Shown here: positions 17,201 to 24,895 of the stretch, in pieces
Layout of the letters: the number at the start of each line of letters is the position of its first letter
Numbering within the stretch: the first letter of the stretch is position 1
Assembly (NCBI GenBank): GCA_031281385.1
Contig: JAITFL010000053.1
Coordinates: forward strand, 1-45,843
Reading direction: 5' to 3'
Source: Holophagales bacterium
Lineage (GTDB): Bacteria > Acidobacteriota > Holophagae > Holophagales > Holophagaceae
Length of the DNA stretch: 45,843 nt
Made by a program: the position numbers and the translations under genes
Notes under the pieces: generated by a model
What the model saw: only the letters and a program-made list of their open reading frames with translations
Databases searched by the model: none
What the model was told of the DNA's origin: nothing

Positions 17201-17719
17201 TTGCTGTTCAATTACACAAGCGCCGATTTCCAAGGCGCCAGCGCGAGCGGCTATGCCATGAGGGTTTCGATGCCAGCTAACCTTTACCCGCATACTATGA
17301 CCCCGAACGGTTGGACCCCCTCCGAAGGTTCCAACTGGGCGCCATGGCCGGACAATGTCCAATGGATACCGACAAACAACATGACGACAGCGCAAGACTC
17401 TTGGAACCTTGATCTGCGCTATATGATTTCGGTGCCATTGGTGAACAAGGTCGCGTGGCACGCAAGGATAACTGTTTCCAATGTCTTTAACCATCGCGGA
17501 CTGGGAGGCTGGTACCCAGGTGGTAACGCCGGCGTCGATATCGCGCCTTACGATATTTGGGAGCCGGACGGATACATCGGCACCTATAAATCGAATATCT
17601 ATGACACGGGCTACCGCAATGTGTGGAGGCCAGGAGGACCGACCTTCGATGGGAACGGTCTCTACCAGGGCCGCATGGGAGCCCGCTCATTTAGCTTTGA
17701 AACAGGTTTAAGGTTCTAG
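14291..17719 (+). CDS. TonB-dependent receptor, Oar-like, operon B gene 2
   Basis: A 1142-residue paralogue of the receptor at 7618-11028, with the same order of parts. The signal peptide is followed by a carboxypeptidase-like N-domain (STAVLAGRVTSRDGQPLPGV, FRAPLLPNGEYTITYTLQGY), the plug (VDKTDTVVQTSYSSDFLEK, IRGGSGYGNITLVNG, LIESVAVIQSPLNSRYGNTD) and a long barrel ending in GARSFSFETGLRF. Both copies keep GILE-R-G, GTH-VDLG/GSHLIDVG and EFSVGF-R motifs. The surface loops differ greatly, which suggests different ligands. AGGGAGA precedes the ATG. Neighbours lie 23 bp upstream and 14 bp downstream, so one transcript is likely. Confidence 0.93.
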   Translation: MRKNLVFTSLVAALVSGGAAYSQDISTAVLAGRVTSRDGQPLPGVRVLIESPALLSVRQATTDANGQFRAPLLPNGEYTITYTLQGYITRKLSLRIIAGQTSNAGTSLTPISVQETTVEISGSSSSVAQVDKTDTVVQTSYSSDFLEKVVGRSYDSIAQLAPGLSNTNFGSTVANRIRGGSGYGNITLVNGASYKDMWNNTVQQNLPLQDLIESVAVIQSPLNSRYGNTDSGLLSVVTSKGTNQFSGSVRLYSGRNGGWGANDEYSYPRRDGTSTRNTAGGNDQLSKRYEITIKGPIWKDHITFAYGTNLQPSTTSESNRGSLFYDLGNGRRGRAQDQVGTFYYDPQNGNVIRKAELYLRNNPVSNPYQYSAKMTFNQFTVFGQITPSHQIEWNYSQRENNTLNQQTGANDNGWIQEDAGPWNVNGQAQRNWSVAYKGIIGSSGILEARMGNSLYEFYYVNGRSPVPRYPIMIRSIASRFPIDPNGDLKDYDNYYANGYVGPFAYSSVATNPNPFPGSYGSFHNSQLEDVGDAGGTKLFVINYQHMLNTNMGTHMVDLGVNSEKFSWSTNQQTPYRFYAAGQIAFDLSDVTGLAPVPGYTDPRAYYGGKYIVFNPTISKLSDVDPWGVAKYGITDRRFIDDAGNVANNWQSIIPRVNVRFGVSPAYVYSEALSYYVNDLWSINDHHSIMAGVRIDNLKVNDMVKEVLKYMQPTFRAEYKWDIHGDQSRLVSVSWGQFHNDPGAGTFRPALTVKNQNSTTWYWTGSALGDDRSNLAIPYLVTKEDILNLENYRKRDTPVETGAQNVLVDPNFKALISTEFSVGFRRTLKNGGYWKLSFVQRGWQNDFAVYPGEEFQDQDGMWDVWRIMKNAEGTERSYKSLEAEWDFPVNKRTHFGGSYTYARYMNNTDWMNDNAIHWQVLYYDLNMDSWWDEQFGGRNVWNPVRQSQPEHKFRTYLTFDLSSGRLDSSATLLFNYTSADFQGASASGYAMRVSMPANLYPHTMTPNGWTPSEGSNWAPWPDNVQWIPTNNMTTAQDSWNLDLRYMISVPLVNKVAWHARITVSNVFNHRGLGGWYPGGNAGVDIAPYDIWEPDGYIGTYKSNIYDTGYRNVWRPGGPTFDGNGLYQGRMGARSFSFETGLRF

Positions 17720-17733
17720 GATCGGAGCGAAAC

Positions 17734-18351
17734 ATGAAAACAACACAATTTCTAACCGTTGCCCTTTTGGCCTCTTCGGCGGCCCTGTCTGCAAATGACG
17801 ATGGGGACAAAATCCTTATTGCGTTTAGCAAGCCATACGTCAGCCTTGGCCTTGCCCTTGCCCATGGACACGCCCATGACCTGACACAAAAGACTTGGGG
17901 CGGCCCGGGGGCATACGCGGCTGAATTTGGCATCCATTTTGATTTGCCAAATACTAACGTGCAGCTACGCCCAAACTTGGGCGTGGCCAGAATCCTTGGG
18001 GACTCGCCCACTGAAACCAACCCCAACATCTATGACCTGCAAGGCGTGTATATCGGCTTTGATGTTGTCTATTCGCCGTTTGAGCACCTGCCCCTCTCGC
18101 TTACAACTGGCCCCTCCTTCCATACGTGGAACGTTGTGAAACTTAATGCTAATGCCCCCGCTATGGGCGAGATGGGCATGAAGCTGGGCTGGCGTCTGGG
18201 CACGACATATTCGATCAACAAAAAGTTCAGCGTAACCTTGGACTATGCGCTGACAGAATGGCGCATCAGCGGCAGTGGTACCCAAGTTGTTTCTGGGTTC
18301 CATCCCAGCAGGCCGACGTATTTTACGCTTAAAGGAAACTACCGTTTCTAA
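17734..18351 (+). CDS. Small outer-membrane beta-barrel protein, operon B gene 3
   Basis: 205 residues, signal peptide MKTTQFLTVALLASSAALSA, homologous to operon A gene 3 (AHGHAHDLTQKTWGGPGAY, ARILGDS, GPSFHTWNVV, KLGWRLGTTYSINKKFSVTLDYALTEWR, final strand TYFTLKGNYRF). The TEWR segment and the His-rich N-terminal motif are the best conserved parts. A CGGAG ribosome site lies between the receptor stop and this ATG. It ends operon B, and a perfect hairpin follows within 11 bp of the stop. Confidence 0.85.
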   Translation: MKTTQFLTVALLASSAALSANDDGDKILIAFSKPYVSLGLALAHGHAHDLTQKTWGGPGAYAAEFGIHFDLPNTNVQLRPNLGVARILGDSPTETNPNIYDLQGVYIGFDVVYSPFEHLPLSLTTGPSFHTWNVVKLNANAPAMGEMGMKLGWRLGTTYSINKKFSVTLDYALTEWRISGSGTQVVSGFHPSRPTYFTLKGNYRF

Positions 18352-18361
18352 TTTACCGTTT

Positions 18362-18396
18362 CTACTTCAAAATTGCATACCGCAATTTTGAAGTAG
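18362..18396 (+). terminator. Probable terminator of TonB operon B
   Basis: CTACTTCAAAATTGC (18362-18376) and GCAATTTTGAAGTAG (18382-18396) form a perfect 15-bp stem with a 5-nt loop, starting 11 bp after the last stop of operon B. AGGGTTTTATT follows. It is placed as a terminator, although the T-run is short and offset. Confidence 0.7.
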
Positions 18397-18495
18397 AGGG
18401 TTTTATTGGTAAGTTGGTCTTCGTTATTTCATAAGGCGGAACAACGGTAGAGTTAGATTTTAGCGATTTTTACGGCAATGGGGATGGGTATCCAT

Positions 18496-18535
18496 ATCCT
18501 TTTGTTTTTGGCGTATGCGCCAAAAACAAAAGGAT
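18496..18535. repeat. Perfect 18-bp inverted repeat with 4-nt loop
   Basis: ATCCTTTTGTTTTTGGCG (18496-18513) is the exact reverse complement of 18518-18535. It lies between convergent operon B and recN and is therefore a candidate bidirectional terminator. It could equally be a repetitive palindromic element. Confidence 0.75.
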
Positions 18536-18598
18536 CTTGGGTAACTTTAATTCAATTTTTCACAAGGGTTCTCCTTAAAGACCAATCGCAGTCAAGTA

Positions 18599-18698
18599 AT
18601 ACCATTTTTTATTTCTGATGCAATAAATGATCTCGCAGATGCGCGTGTCTACGACATATCGCCCTGTCGTTTCTTGAAAAAGAAAGGGAAAATGGTAT
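18599..18698. mobile_element. MITE-like 100-bp element with 10-bp terminal inverted repeats and 5-bp target duplication
   Basis: ATACCATTTT (18599-18608) and its exact reverse complement AAAATGGTAT (18689-18698) bound a 100-bp segment without an ORF. Immediately outside lie direct repeats AAGTA (18594-18598 and 18699-18703), as expected for target duplication. TTTCT recurs just inside both ends, so the repeat may be longer but imperfect. I see no second copy in the window. Confidence 0.55.
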
Positions 18699-18816
18699 AA
18701 GTATTCTGTATTCTGGAAGTCAGGTTTATGTCGTGCAAACGATTACTGCATTCCCCAAAAATAATCAACACTGATCCTATTTCCCAGTGGACAATATCTA
18801 GCGTTTGCACTTGGCT

Positions 18817-20499
18817 CTAATTATCCCTCTGCGCGAGGAGGCTCCGTGCATGGGCCTGTGCCTCTGGGCCTTCGGGGTGTCCCGACAGGAGGCGGGCGAG
18901 TTCCCTGACCTGCTGCTCGCCCTCTATCCACGCAAGGTTGGCTTTAGTCCTTCCATCGTGCGTCTCTTTGCTTAGTACGCCATGATTGTCAGCTCTGGCG
19001 GCGACTTGGGCTAGGTGGGTCACGGCGAGGACTTGGTGCCTCTGCCCTAGTTCCCTGATTGATTTTCCGACGGCCAAGGCGGTTTCTCCTCCAAGGCCGA
19101 CATCAACTTCGTCCAGCACCATCGTCAACCCATCGCCCGCGCCTTTGCCGGCCCCCATCAGGGCCAGCATCAGGCGGCTCAGTTCGCCGCCGGACGCAAT
19201 TTTTTCCAATGGGCGGAAGCCTTCGCCTGCGTTTGGCTCTATCCAAAAGGCCAACCGGGTAAACCCCTTTTTCGACACGCGGACGTTTCTGCCTTGCTGC
19301 GAAACGGGGCTTTTTTCGTCTTCATGGAGGCCGGCCCTAATTTGCAGCTTTGCGCCCTCCATGCCAAGCTGCGCCAGGCGCTTGTGGACTTTCTTCTCTA
19401 GCTGCGGAATGGCCGCAAGCCTCTGCTGGTGAAGCACCTCTGCTTTGAGGCGGTATTCCTCTGCTGCAATGTCCAACGCCTTTTGCATTTCGCTTATTGA
19501 GGTAGACCCGTCCATCAGCGTCGCCAGCTCTTTTTTTAGGCTGGCCAATGTTTCGTGCAGCCCGCCTGGCTCGCATTGGTGCCTTCTGGCTAGGCGCTCG
19601 TACTTGGACAGCCGCTCTTCGACAATTTCAAGCCTGTCCGCGCCCTTGGAAGACCATTTGGCATATTCGTCCTCTGCCCTGGATTGCAAGTCGTCAAGCT
19701 CCAACATCGCGCTTCTCATGCGGTCATGCTCGCCCTGCATGTCGGGGATGATCGCAGACGCCCTTGCAAAGGCCCTCTGGGCGGATTCCATGAAAGGTCT
19801 TGCGCTGCGAAAGGCCCCGGCGCACTCCCCCCACGCCTCTTCCAGTTGCGTAGCATGGCGCAGCGGCTCGCGCTCAGCTTTTAGCTGGCTCCACTCATTT
19901 GGCTTTGGGGACAGTTTTTCCAGCGCCTCGATCAATTCCGACAGATCCTCCAGCCGCCTCTTGCGGTCAGCCAGGCTGGTTTTGAGCATCAATAATTTGG
20001 ATTCCGCCGCCGCCACGGCGCTGGCCTCCGCGCCCAAATCGGCCATAGCGCCGATTATTTCATCGAATAGCCCAAGATGTCTATCTTCGCGCAGCAGGCT
20101 CTGGTGGTCGTGCTGGCTGGTGAGGCGGCACCATATCCTGCCGGCCTCCCGCAGGTCGGAGAGGTTCGCCGAAGAGCCATTTATCCAAGCCCTGCTGCGC
20201 CCATTGGCGCCAACCTCCCTACGCAGCACGATGGGCTGTTCGGCTGGCATGCCCTTTTCGCCAAGGAACGAGTTCCAGCTTTCAAAGTTCCCATCAATAA
20301 CAGCCTCGGCGACGGCCCTGTCCGCGCCCGCCCTCACAACTTCGGAATCGCCCTTGGTTCCCAGCAGCAGGGCCAGTGCGTCAACCAAAAGGCTTTTGCC
20401 CGCCCCGGTTTCGCCCGTCAGCACGGTAAAGCCACTCTGAAAGTCCAGCGCCAGGTCTTCCACCAGCGCGAGGTTCTTGATTCGCAGGGAGCAAAGCAT
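18817..20499 (-). CDS. recN: DNA repair ATPase RecN
   Basis: A 560-residue SMC-like protein that acts in double-strand-break repair. I see the N-terminal MLCSLRIKNLALVEDLALDF, Walker A GETGAGKS, a long central coiled coil (about 150-370), then FWIEPNAGEGFRPLEKIASGGELSRLMLAL (ABC signature) and Walker B TMVLDEVDVGLGG, plus QVLAVTHLAQVAARAD. I chose the ATG at 20499 because RecN proteins begin with L-x-IKNLALVE. No strong ribosome site precedes it, and an in-frame extension to about 20574 is possible but does not resemble the family. The gene stands alone, convergent with operon B and divergent from the next gene. Confidence 0.95.
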   Translation of the reverse strand: MLCSLRIKNLALVEDLALDFQSGFTVLTGETGAGKSLLVDALALLLGTKGDSEVVRAGADRAVAEAVIDGNFESWNSFLGEKGMPAEQPIVLRREVGANGRSRAWINGSSANLSDLREAGRIWCRLTSQHDHQSLLREDRHLGLFDEIIGAMADLGAEASAVAAAESKLLMLKTSLADRKRRLEDLSELIEALEKLSPKPNEWSQLKAEREPLRHATQLEEAWGECAGAFRSARPFMESAQRAFARASAIIPDMQGEHDRMRSAMLELDDLQSRAEDEYAKWSSKGADRLEIVEERLSKYERLARRHQCEPGGLHETLASLKKELATLMDGSTSISEMQKALDIAAEEYRLKAEVLHQQRLAAIPQLEKKVHKRLAQLGMEGAKLQIRAGLHEDEKSPVSQQGRNVRVSKKGFTRLAFWIEPNAGEGFRPLEKIASGGELSRLMLALMGAGKGAGDGLTMVLDEVDVGLGGETALAVGKSIRELGQRHQVLAVTHLAQVAARADNHGVLSKETHDGRTKANLAWIEGEQQVRELARLLSGHPEGPEAQAHARSLLAQRDN

Positions 20500-20597
20500 A
20501 CATTGATATGTTAGCCTCACTTTATGGGTAGTGGAAAGTGGTTGCACGAGGCGCCGCCATATTAATTTCTCCAATCTGCGTCTCTAAAGGATTGTTG

Positions 20598-20936
20598 ATG
20601 ATCGAATTGACTGAAACCATCGGCAGGCTGACAATCCACCTAAGGGCCGAGCGCATCGGGGCGGACTGGAGCATAGCCATCTTTGGCGGAGACAAGCCCC
20701 ACATTGGTGCTATCGCCCTTGCGGGCCCAGATGGCCATAGCCAAGGCATCTGCCTGCCGGGCCACAGGGAGGGCGACATTGCGGAACGCTTTGCCGCCAA
20801 GCTGGCCAACCAACTGGCTACCAATGTGTGCGTTTCGTGTGGAATACACTTGGACGCCATTACCCAACTGGAAATAGAATCAGTGACCAAAATATTAGAA
20901 TATTTTTGGGGAACTTTAGAGAAAATGGTGCTGTAA
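20598..20936 (+). CDS. Small LpdD-like protein (prenylated-flavin chaperone type domain)
   Basis: 112 residues from the ATG at 20598, with AAGG seven bases upstream. Motifs ADWSIAIFGGDKPHIGAIALA, REGDIAERFAAKLA and CVSCGIHLDAITQLEIESV resemble the small LpdD-like domain associated with UbiD-type decarboxylases and prenyl-FMN handling. No ubiD or ubiX homologue lies in the window, so the partner is unknown. It lies 21 bp before a chemoreceptor gene and could be co-transcribed with it. The family call is from memory of the motif and is moderate. Confidence 0.6.
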   Translation: MIELTETIGRLTIHLRAERIGADWSIAIFGGDKPHIGAIALAGPDGHSQGICLPGHREGDIAERFAAKLANQLATNVCVSCGIHLDAITQLEIESVTKILEYFWGTLEKMVL

Positions 20937-20957
20937 ACTATCTTGGGGGGGGAAATT

Positions 20958-22811
20958 ATGAAAATTCGCCATAAGATCGAAATGACCAGTGCTGGCTCAC
21001 TCTTGGTCATGGGGCTGGTGGTCTTGACCGTTTGCATCAGCGGGCTGAAAAATTCCGTCCATTCCCAAGACAAATACATGGTGTCAAAAGATATGTCTTT
21101 GGCCCAACAACTTGTTAACGAAGAATTGTCGCACTTGGCAGATGTTGCAGAAACCATGTCGAACAATCCCGATTTTATTCAGGCTATCCAGAGAAGGGAC
21201 TCAGCCGCCCTTAAGGCCATATCAAAGACCCTTGTGAGCGGCACAAGCGTTAACATAGTAACCGTCACTGACACAGATGGTGTTGTTTTGGCCCGCGGGC
21301 ATAGCGATCAATCTGGAGACAAGATCAGCACTGAGACAATGGTCAATGCTCTCGCGGGGAGGATAACAAGGGGTCTTGAGGCAGGTTCCGTTGCCGGCTA
21401 TTCGCTGCGGGCCGCTGCGCCTGTCATAAGCGCCGGCAGGATCATCGGCAGCGTCACCACCGGAAACGATTCACTTGCAAATCATGCGCTCGTGGACAAG
21501 CTAAAGGGCATATTAGAAGCAGAATGTACCGTATTTTCTGGAAACACTAGGTTTTCAACAACAATACTAAACCTGCAGGGCGCAAGGATCATCGGCACGA
21601 CCTTGGACAACAAGGTCATTCTCGACAAAGTTTTTGAGAAAAAAGAAACAGTTGTCGGCGAAAATGTCATTCAAAATAAAAAATACACAACTGCATATTC
21701 GCCCCTGAAAAGCCCAAATGGCACAGTAAATGGCATACTCTTTTTAGGCTTTAGCCAAGACACAATGAACGCGCTAATCAAAAAAGAAATAATCGTAAAT
21801 TCGATTTATATTGTCGTTGTCTTAGTCATAATGGTGTTGCTAATCCAACGCATCATTATCGGAATCGTCAAGCCCATTGACTATACCACTGATCTTTTGA
21901 AACAGATAGCGGATGGCGATTTGACCGTTAGGTCAGATGTGAAATCGAAAGACGAAATTGGCGAAATGGCAAAATCCCTAAATACCACGGCAACGCAGTT
22001 GCACAGCAGCATTAAGGAAATTGTTGCTATTTCAAACCTGACGGCGGCTGCCGCCCAAAAACTTTCTGACATATCCCAAACAATATCCGCTGACACACAA
22101 ATGCTGGATAGAGGGGCGCAGACACAGCAGGCCAGCCTTGGCGTGACTTCTGGCAATTTCAATCACCTCATCCAGGGCCTTGCAGAGCAGAGCGAACTGA
22201 CCAACCAGTCGGAAACAATCTCACTCAAGGCATTGGAACAGACTTCAAACTGCCGCGGCAAAATGGACGAATCTGTGTCGGCTATGCAGGAAATATTAAA
22301 TAGCTCAGACCAAATAAGCAAAATCACCATCGTCATTTCCCAGATTGCCAGGCAGACAAACCTATTGTCGCTAAACGCCGCAATCGAAGCAGCTAAGGCG
22401 GGCCAGTTCGGGAGGGGCTTCGCGGTGGTGGCCGACGAGATCCGAAAGCTGGCCGAAAGGTCTGCGGCCGCAGCCGAAGATATCACCAAATTGATCAAAG
22501 AAAGCAACGATAAAACGCAGACCGGCTCCAAGACTATAAGCGAATTGGATTCGCTGCTGGGCAGCATTGAAGACGAAGTTCGCATGTGCGTTGACATAGC
22601 CACAAAGACTTCGACAGCACTCAAATCAGAAGTGCAAGAGGGCCATCAAGCTGTTGGGGACATGAACTCCACCTTTGATGAAGTCCGCAGAAACTTAAAC
22701 AGTACAATTGGAGGCTTGACGAATTCTATCAATGAAACCAATCAGATGATCAATGAATTATCGCGATCTGCAGACAGCTTGCAAAAATTGACAAGCCAAT
22801 TTAAGATTTGA
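20958..22811 (+). CDS. Methyl-accepting chemotaxis protein with periplasmic Cache domain
   Basis: A 617-residue chemoreceptor that starts at ATG 20958 after a run of G residues serving as ribosome site. TM1 is at about 12-32. A periplasmic Cache-type sensor follows (about 35-275: [59 protein letters not shown]). TM2 ([19 protein letters not shown]) leads into HAMP ([22 protein letters not shown]). The signalling tip is [20 protein letters not shown], then [17 protein letters not shown]. No C-terminal CheR pentapeptide is seen. The ligand is unknown; Cache domains of this type often bind small organic acids. Confidence 0.95.
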   Translation: MKIRHKIEMTSAGSLLVMGLVVLTVCISGLKNSVHSQDKYMVSKDMSLAQQLVNEELSHLADVAETMSNNPDFIQAIQRRDSAALKAISKTLVSGTSVNIVTVTDTDGVVLARGHSDQSGDKISTETMVNALAGRITRGLEAGSVAGYSLRAAAPVISAGRIIGSVTTGNDSLANHALVDKLKGILEAECTVFSGNTRFSTTILNLQGARIIGTTLDNKVILDKVFEKKETVVGENVIQNKKYTTAYSPLKSPNGTVNGILFLGFSQDTMNALIKKEIIVNSIYIVVVLVIMVLLIQRIIIGIVKPIDYTTDLLKQIADGDLTVRSDVKSKDEIGEMAKSLNTTATQLHSSIKEIVAISNLTAAAAQKLSDISQTISADTQMLDRGAQTQQASLGVTSGNFNHLIQGLAEQSELTNQSETISLKALEQTSNCRGKMDESVSAMQEILNSSDQISKITIVISQIARQTNLLSLNAAIEAAKAGQFGRGFAVVADEIRKLAERSAAAAEDITKLIKESNDKTQTGSKTISELDSLLGSIEDEVRMCVDIATKTSTALKSEVQEGHQAVGDMNSTFDEVRRNLNSTIGGLTNSINETNQMINELSRSADSLQKLTSQFKI

Positions 22812-22943
22812 CGCTGGTGTTCGGTCTGATTGTTTGAGGAGCGGCTGCGATCGGTGATGGGATTGGCTCTCCACTCTCCAACCGCTGCCAACCCATATTC
22901 GTGCCGCCGCACATTTTTTCCCAAGCCTAGGTAGGAGGCCGCC

Positions 22944-24800
22944 ATGGCACAATCCTTTACAGATACCTTAAACGCTGGAAGCATCTTGCTATTCGATGGC
23001 TCCGCCCCGGGAGTGCTATACGAGCGCGGGATATTCATCAACACTAGTTTTGACGAAACAAATATTTCGCGCCCCGACTTGGTGCTTTCCATACATAGGG
23101 AGTTTTTGGACGCCGGGGCGCAGGTGCTAACCACCAACACCTGGGCCGCCAACAGATTCAAGCTGGCAGCCTTTGGGCTGACCGAGAGGCTGCCCGACAT
23201 AAACAAAAAGGGCGCACAATTGGCGCGGAAAGCCATCAACGAGGGCAAATTCGCCGACCCACGCTTCGTGGCGGGCTGCATAGGCCCGCTGGGACAATCT
23301 TTAGAGCCATATGGCTCCACCAGCTTGAATTCGGCGCATGAAGCATTCAAAGAACAGGCGGCGGCCTTGATTGATGGCGGGGTGGACTTAATTGTTCTGG
23401 AATCGTTCAAGGATCTCCAAGAGGCCCTACTGGCACTCAAAACCGTGAAGGGCATTTCCGGCCTGCCCGTCATTGCCCTAATAAGCCCGGACGAGCATGG
23501 CCTTTGCGCCTTCGGGGTTTCCCCCGAGTGGTGCCTAGCAAAACTAGCCGACGCAGGGGCGGACATGGTGGGCCTCTCTGAAGGGCAGGGGCCCGCATCA
23601 ATGCTGGACTTGCTGCCCAACATAAAAAAATCCGTGCAAGCAGCAATTTTGCTAAAACCCAGCGCGGGCCTGCCAAGGGTTGTTGACGGCAGGATGCTGT
23701 ACATGGCCAGTCCGGAATACCTTGGGGAATTTGCGCGGCAAGCGCTGCTGAAAGGAGTGAACGCCATCGGCGGCGGTTCTGGCACCAGCCCGGCGCACAC
23801 AAAGGCCATACAGATGGCCGTGCGTCAAGAAAACGCATTCATCCAGAGCGGTACAGCCGAACCTAGACCGGAAGAAGCCGAAAGCGCAAGCGCAGCGGTA
23901 CCCTTTGCAGAGCGCAGCCGACTAAGTTCCAAACTCGCAAAGGGCGAACTCGTCGTGTCGGTGGAATTGGTGCCTCCCAAGGGCCTAGACGTTGAGCAGA
24001 TGCTACAAAAGGCATCGCACATAAAAGAACTGGGCGCGGACAGCATCAACATACCCGACGGCCCGCGAGCTATGGCCCGCATCTCCGCCCTTGCAACGGC
24101 CATTTTGCTAAAACAGCGCTTAGGGATCGAGCCTGTGCTCCACTATGCCTGCAGGGATCGCAACCTTCTTGGAATACAGGCAGACTTGATGGGCGCGGCA
24201 GCCTTCGATGTATGCAATGTCTTGGCGATCACGGGAGACCCCCCAAAATTGGGCCCATACCCAAAAGCGACGGCTGTTTTTGACGTGGACTCCATCGGCT
24301 TGGCGGGCATCTTGCGCCGTCTCAACCACGGCCTGGACATAGGCGGAAGCCCCATAGGTACCCCCGCAAAATTCAGCATAGGAGTCGGAGCCAACCCTGA
24401 CGCGCCCGACCGGGAGAGAGAATACACTAGGTTTCGCCGAAAGGTGGAGGCTGGTGCCGAATGGGTGGTCACCCAACCAGTGTTCGACTTAGCCAGCCTA
24501 TTCAGCTTCCTAGACTTTGCCCAAAGCTTCAAAATTCCCATTATCGCTGGGCTATGGCCCCTAAAAAGCCTTCGCAACGCTCAATTTATGGCGACGGAAA
24601 TACCTGGGGTGCATGTGCCGCAGGCGATCTTGGACAGAATGGCCAGCCGCTCGTCTGCCGCAGACCAACAAAAAGAGGGCTTGGACATCGCCCACGAACT
24701 GTTGGAAGCGGCAAGGCCGAGGATCCAGGGCCTTCAGCTCAGCGCACCCTTTGGGCAGGTTGAGCTGGTGGCACCATTCATCAAGCAATTGCGGGGATAG
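22944..24800 (+). CDS. Fused homocysteine S-methyltransferase-like / methylenetetrahydrofolate reductase, zinc site lost
   Basis: 618 residues with AGGAGG upstream. Residues about 1-300 match the homocysteine S-methyltransferase (MetH/BHMT) barrel: LFDGSAPGVLYERG, LTTNTWAANRF, VAGCIGPLG, GVDLIVLESFKDLQEAL. Residues about 325-618 match MTHFR: VSVELVPPKGLD, DSINIPDGPRAMARIS, LHYACRDRNLLGIQADLMGA, CNVLAITGDPPKLG, VTQPVFDL, PIIAGLWPLKSLRNA. This is the YitJ-like arrangement that would make 5-methyl-THF and pass the methyl to homocysteine. The three zinc cysteines of the first domain are replaced: Glu213 in GLSEGQGP where GxNC is usual, and Gly278-Ser279 in GGGSGTSP where GGCCGT is usual. Methyltransferase activity is therefore doubtful, while the reductase half looks intact. 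It lies 132 bp after the chemoreceptor. Confidence 0.9.
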   Translation: MAQSFTDTLNAGSILLFDGSAPGVLYERGIFINTSFDETNISRPDLVLSIHREFLDAGAQVLTTNTWAANRFKLAAFGLTERLPDINKKGAQLARKAINEGKFADPRFVAGCIGPLGQSLEPYGSTSLNSAHEAFKEQAAALIDGGVDLIVLESFKDLQEALLALKTVKGISGLPVIALISPDEHGLCAFGVSPEWCLAKLADAGADMVGLSEGQGPASMLDLLPNIKKSVQAAILLKPSAGLPRVVDGRMLYMASPEYLGEFARQALLKGVNAIGGGSGTSPAHTKAIQMAVRQENAFIQSGTAEPRPEEAESASAAVPFAERSRLSSKLAKGELVVSVELVPPKGLDVEQMLQKASHIKELGADSINIPDGPRAMARISALATAILLKQRLGIEPVLHYACRDRNLLGIQADLMGAAAFDVCNVLAITGDPPKLGPYPKATAVFDVDSIGLAGILRRLNHGLDIGGSPIGTPAKFSIGVGANPDAPDREREYTRFRRKVEAGAEWVVTQPVFDLASLFSFLDFAQSFKIPIIAGLWPLKSLRNAQFMATEIPGVHVPQAILDRMASRSSAADQQKEGLDIAHELLEAARPRIQGLQLSAPFGQVELVAPFIKQLRG

Positions 24801-24804
24801 TTGC

Positions 24805-24879
24805 AGTTACAAGTTGCCAAGTTATACCAGTTTAGAGTCAAAAACCTCTGGCAGAACCGGAGGTTTTTGACTTGTAACT
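24805..24879. terminator. Bidirectional terminator-like nested hairpin between convergent genes
   Basis: The inner stem is GTCAAAAACCTCTGG (24837-24851) with CCGGAGGTTTTTGAC (24857-24871), one T-G pair and a 5-nt loop. The outer arms are AGTTACAAGT (24805-24814) and ACTTGTAACT (24870-24879). It lies between the stops of the MTHFR fusion and the minus-strand chemoreceptor, where a two-way terminator is expected. Confidence 0.75.
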
Positions 24880-24895
24880 CTAAATTGACTCAGCT

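Noticed and set aside
19445..20440. A 331-codon open frame antisense to recN
   Set aside because: It is a shadow of the strongly supported recN gene. It is Ser/Ala-rich, lacks a ribosome site and matches no family.
22742..23809. A 355-codon open frame antisense to the MTHFR fusion
   Set aside because: It overlaps a clear gene on the other strand and spans the chemoreceptor end and an intergenic gap. It has no recognisable domain.
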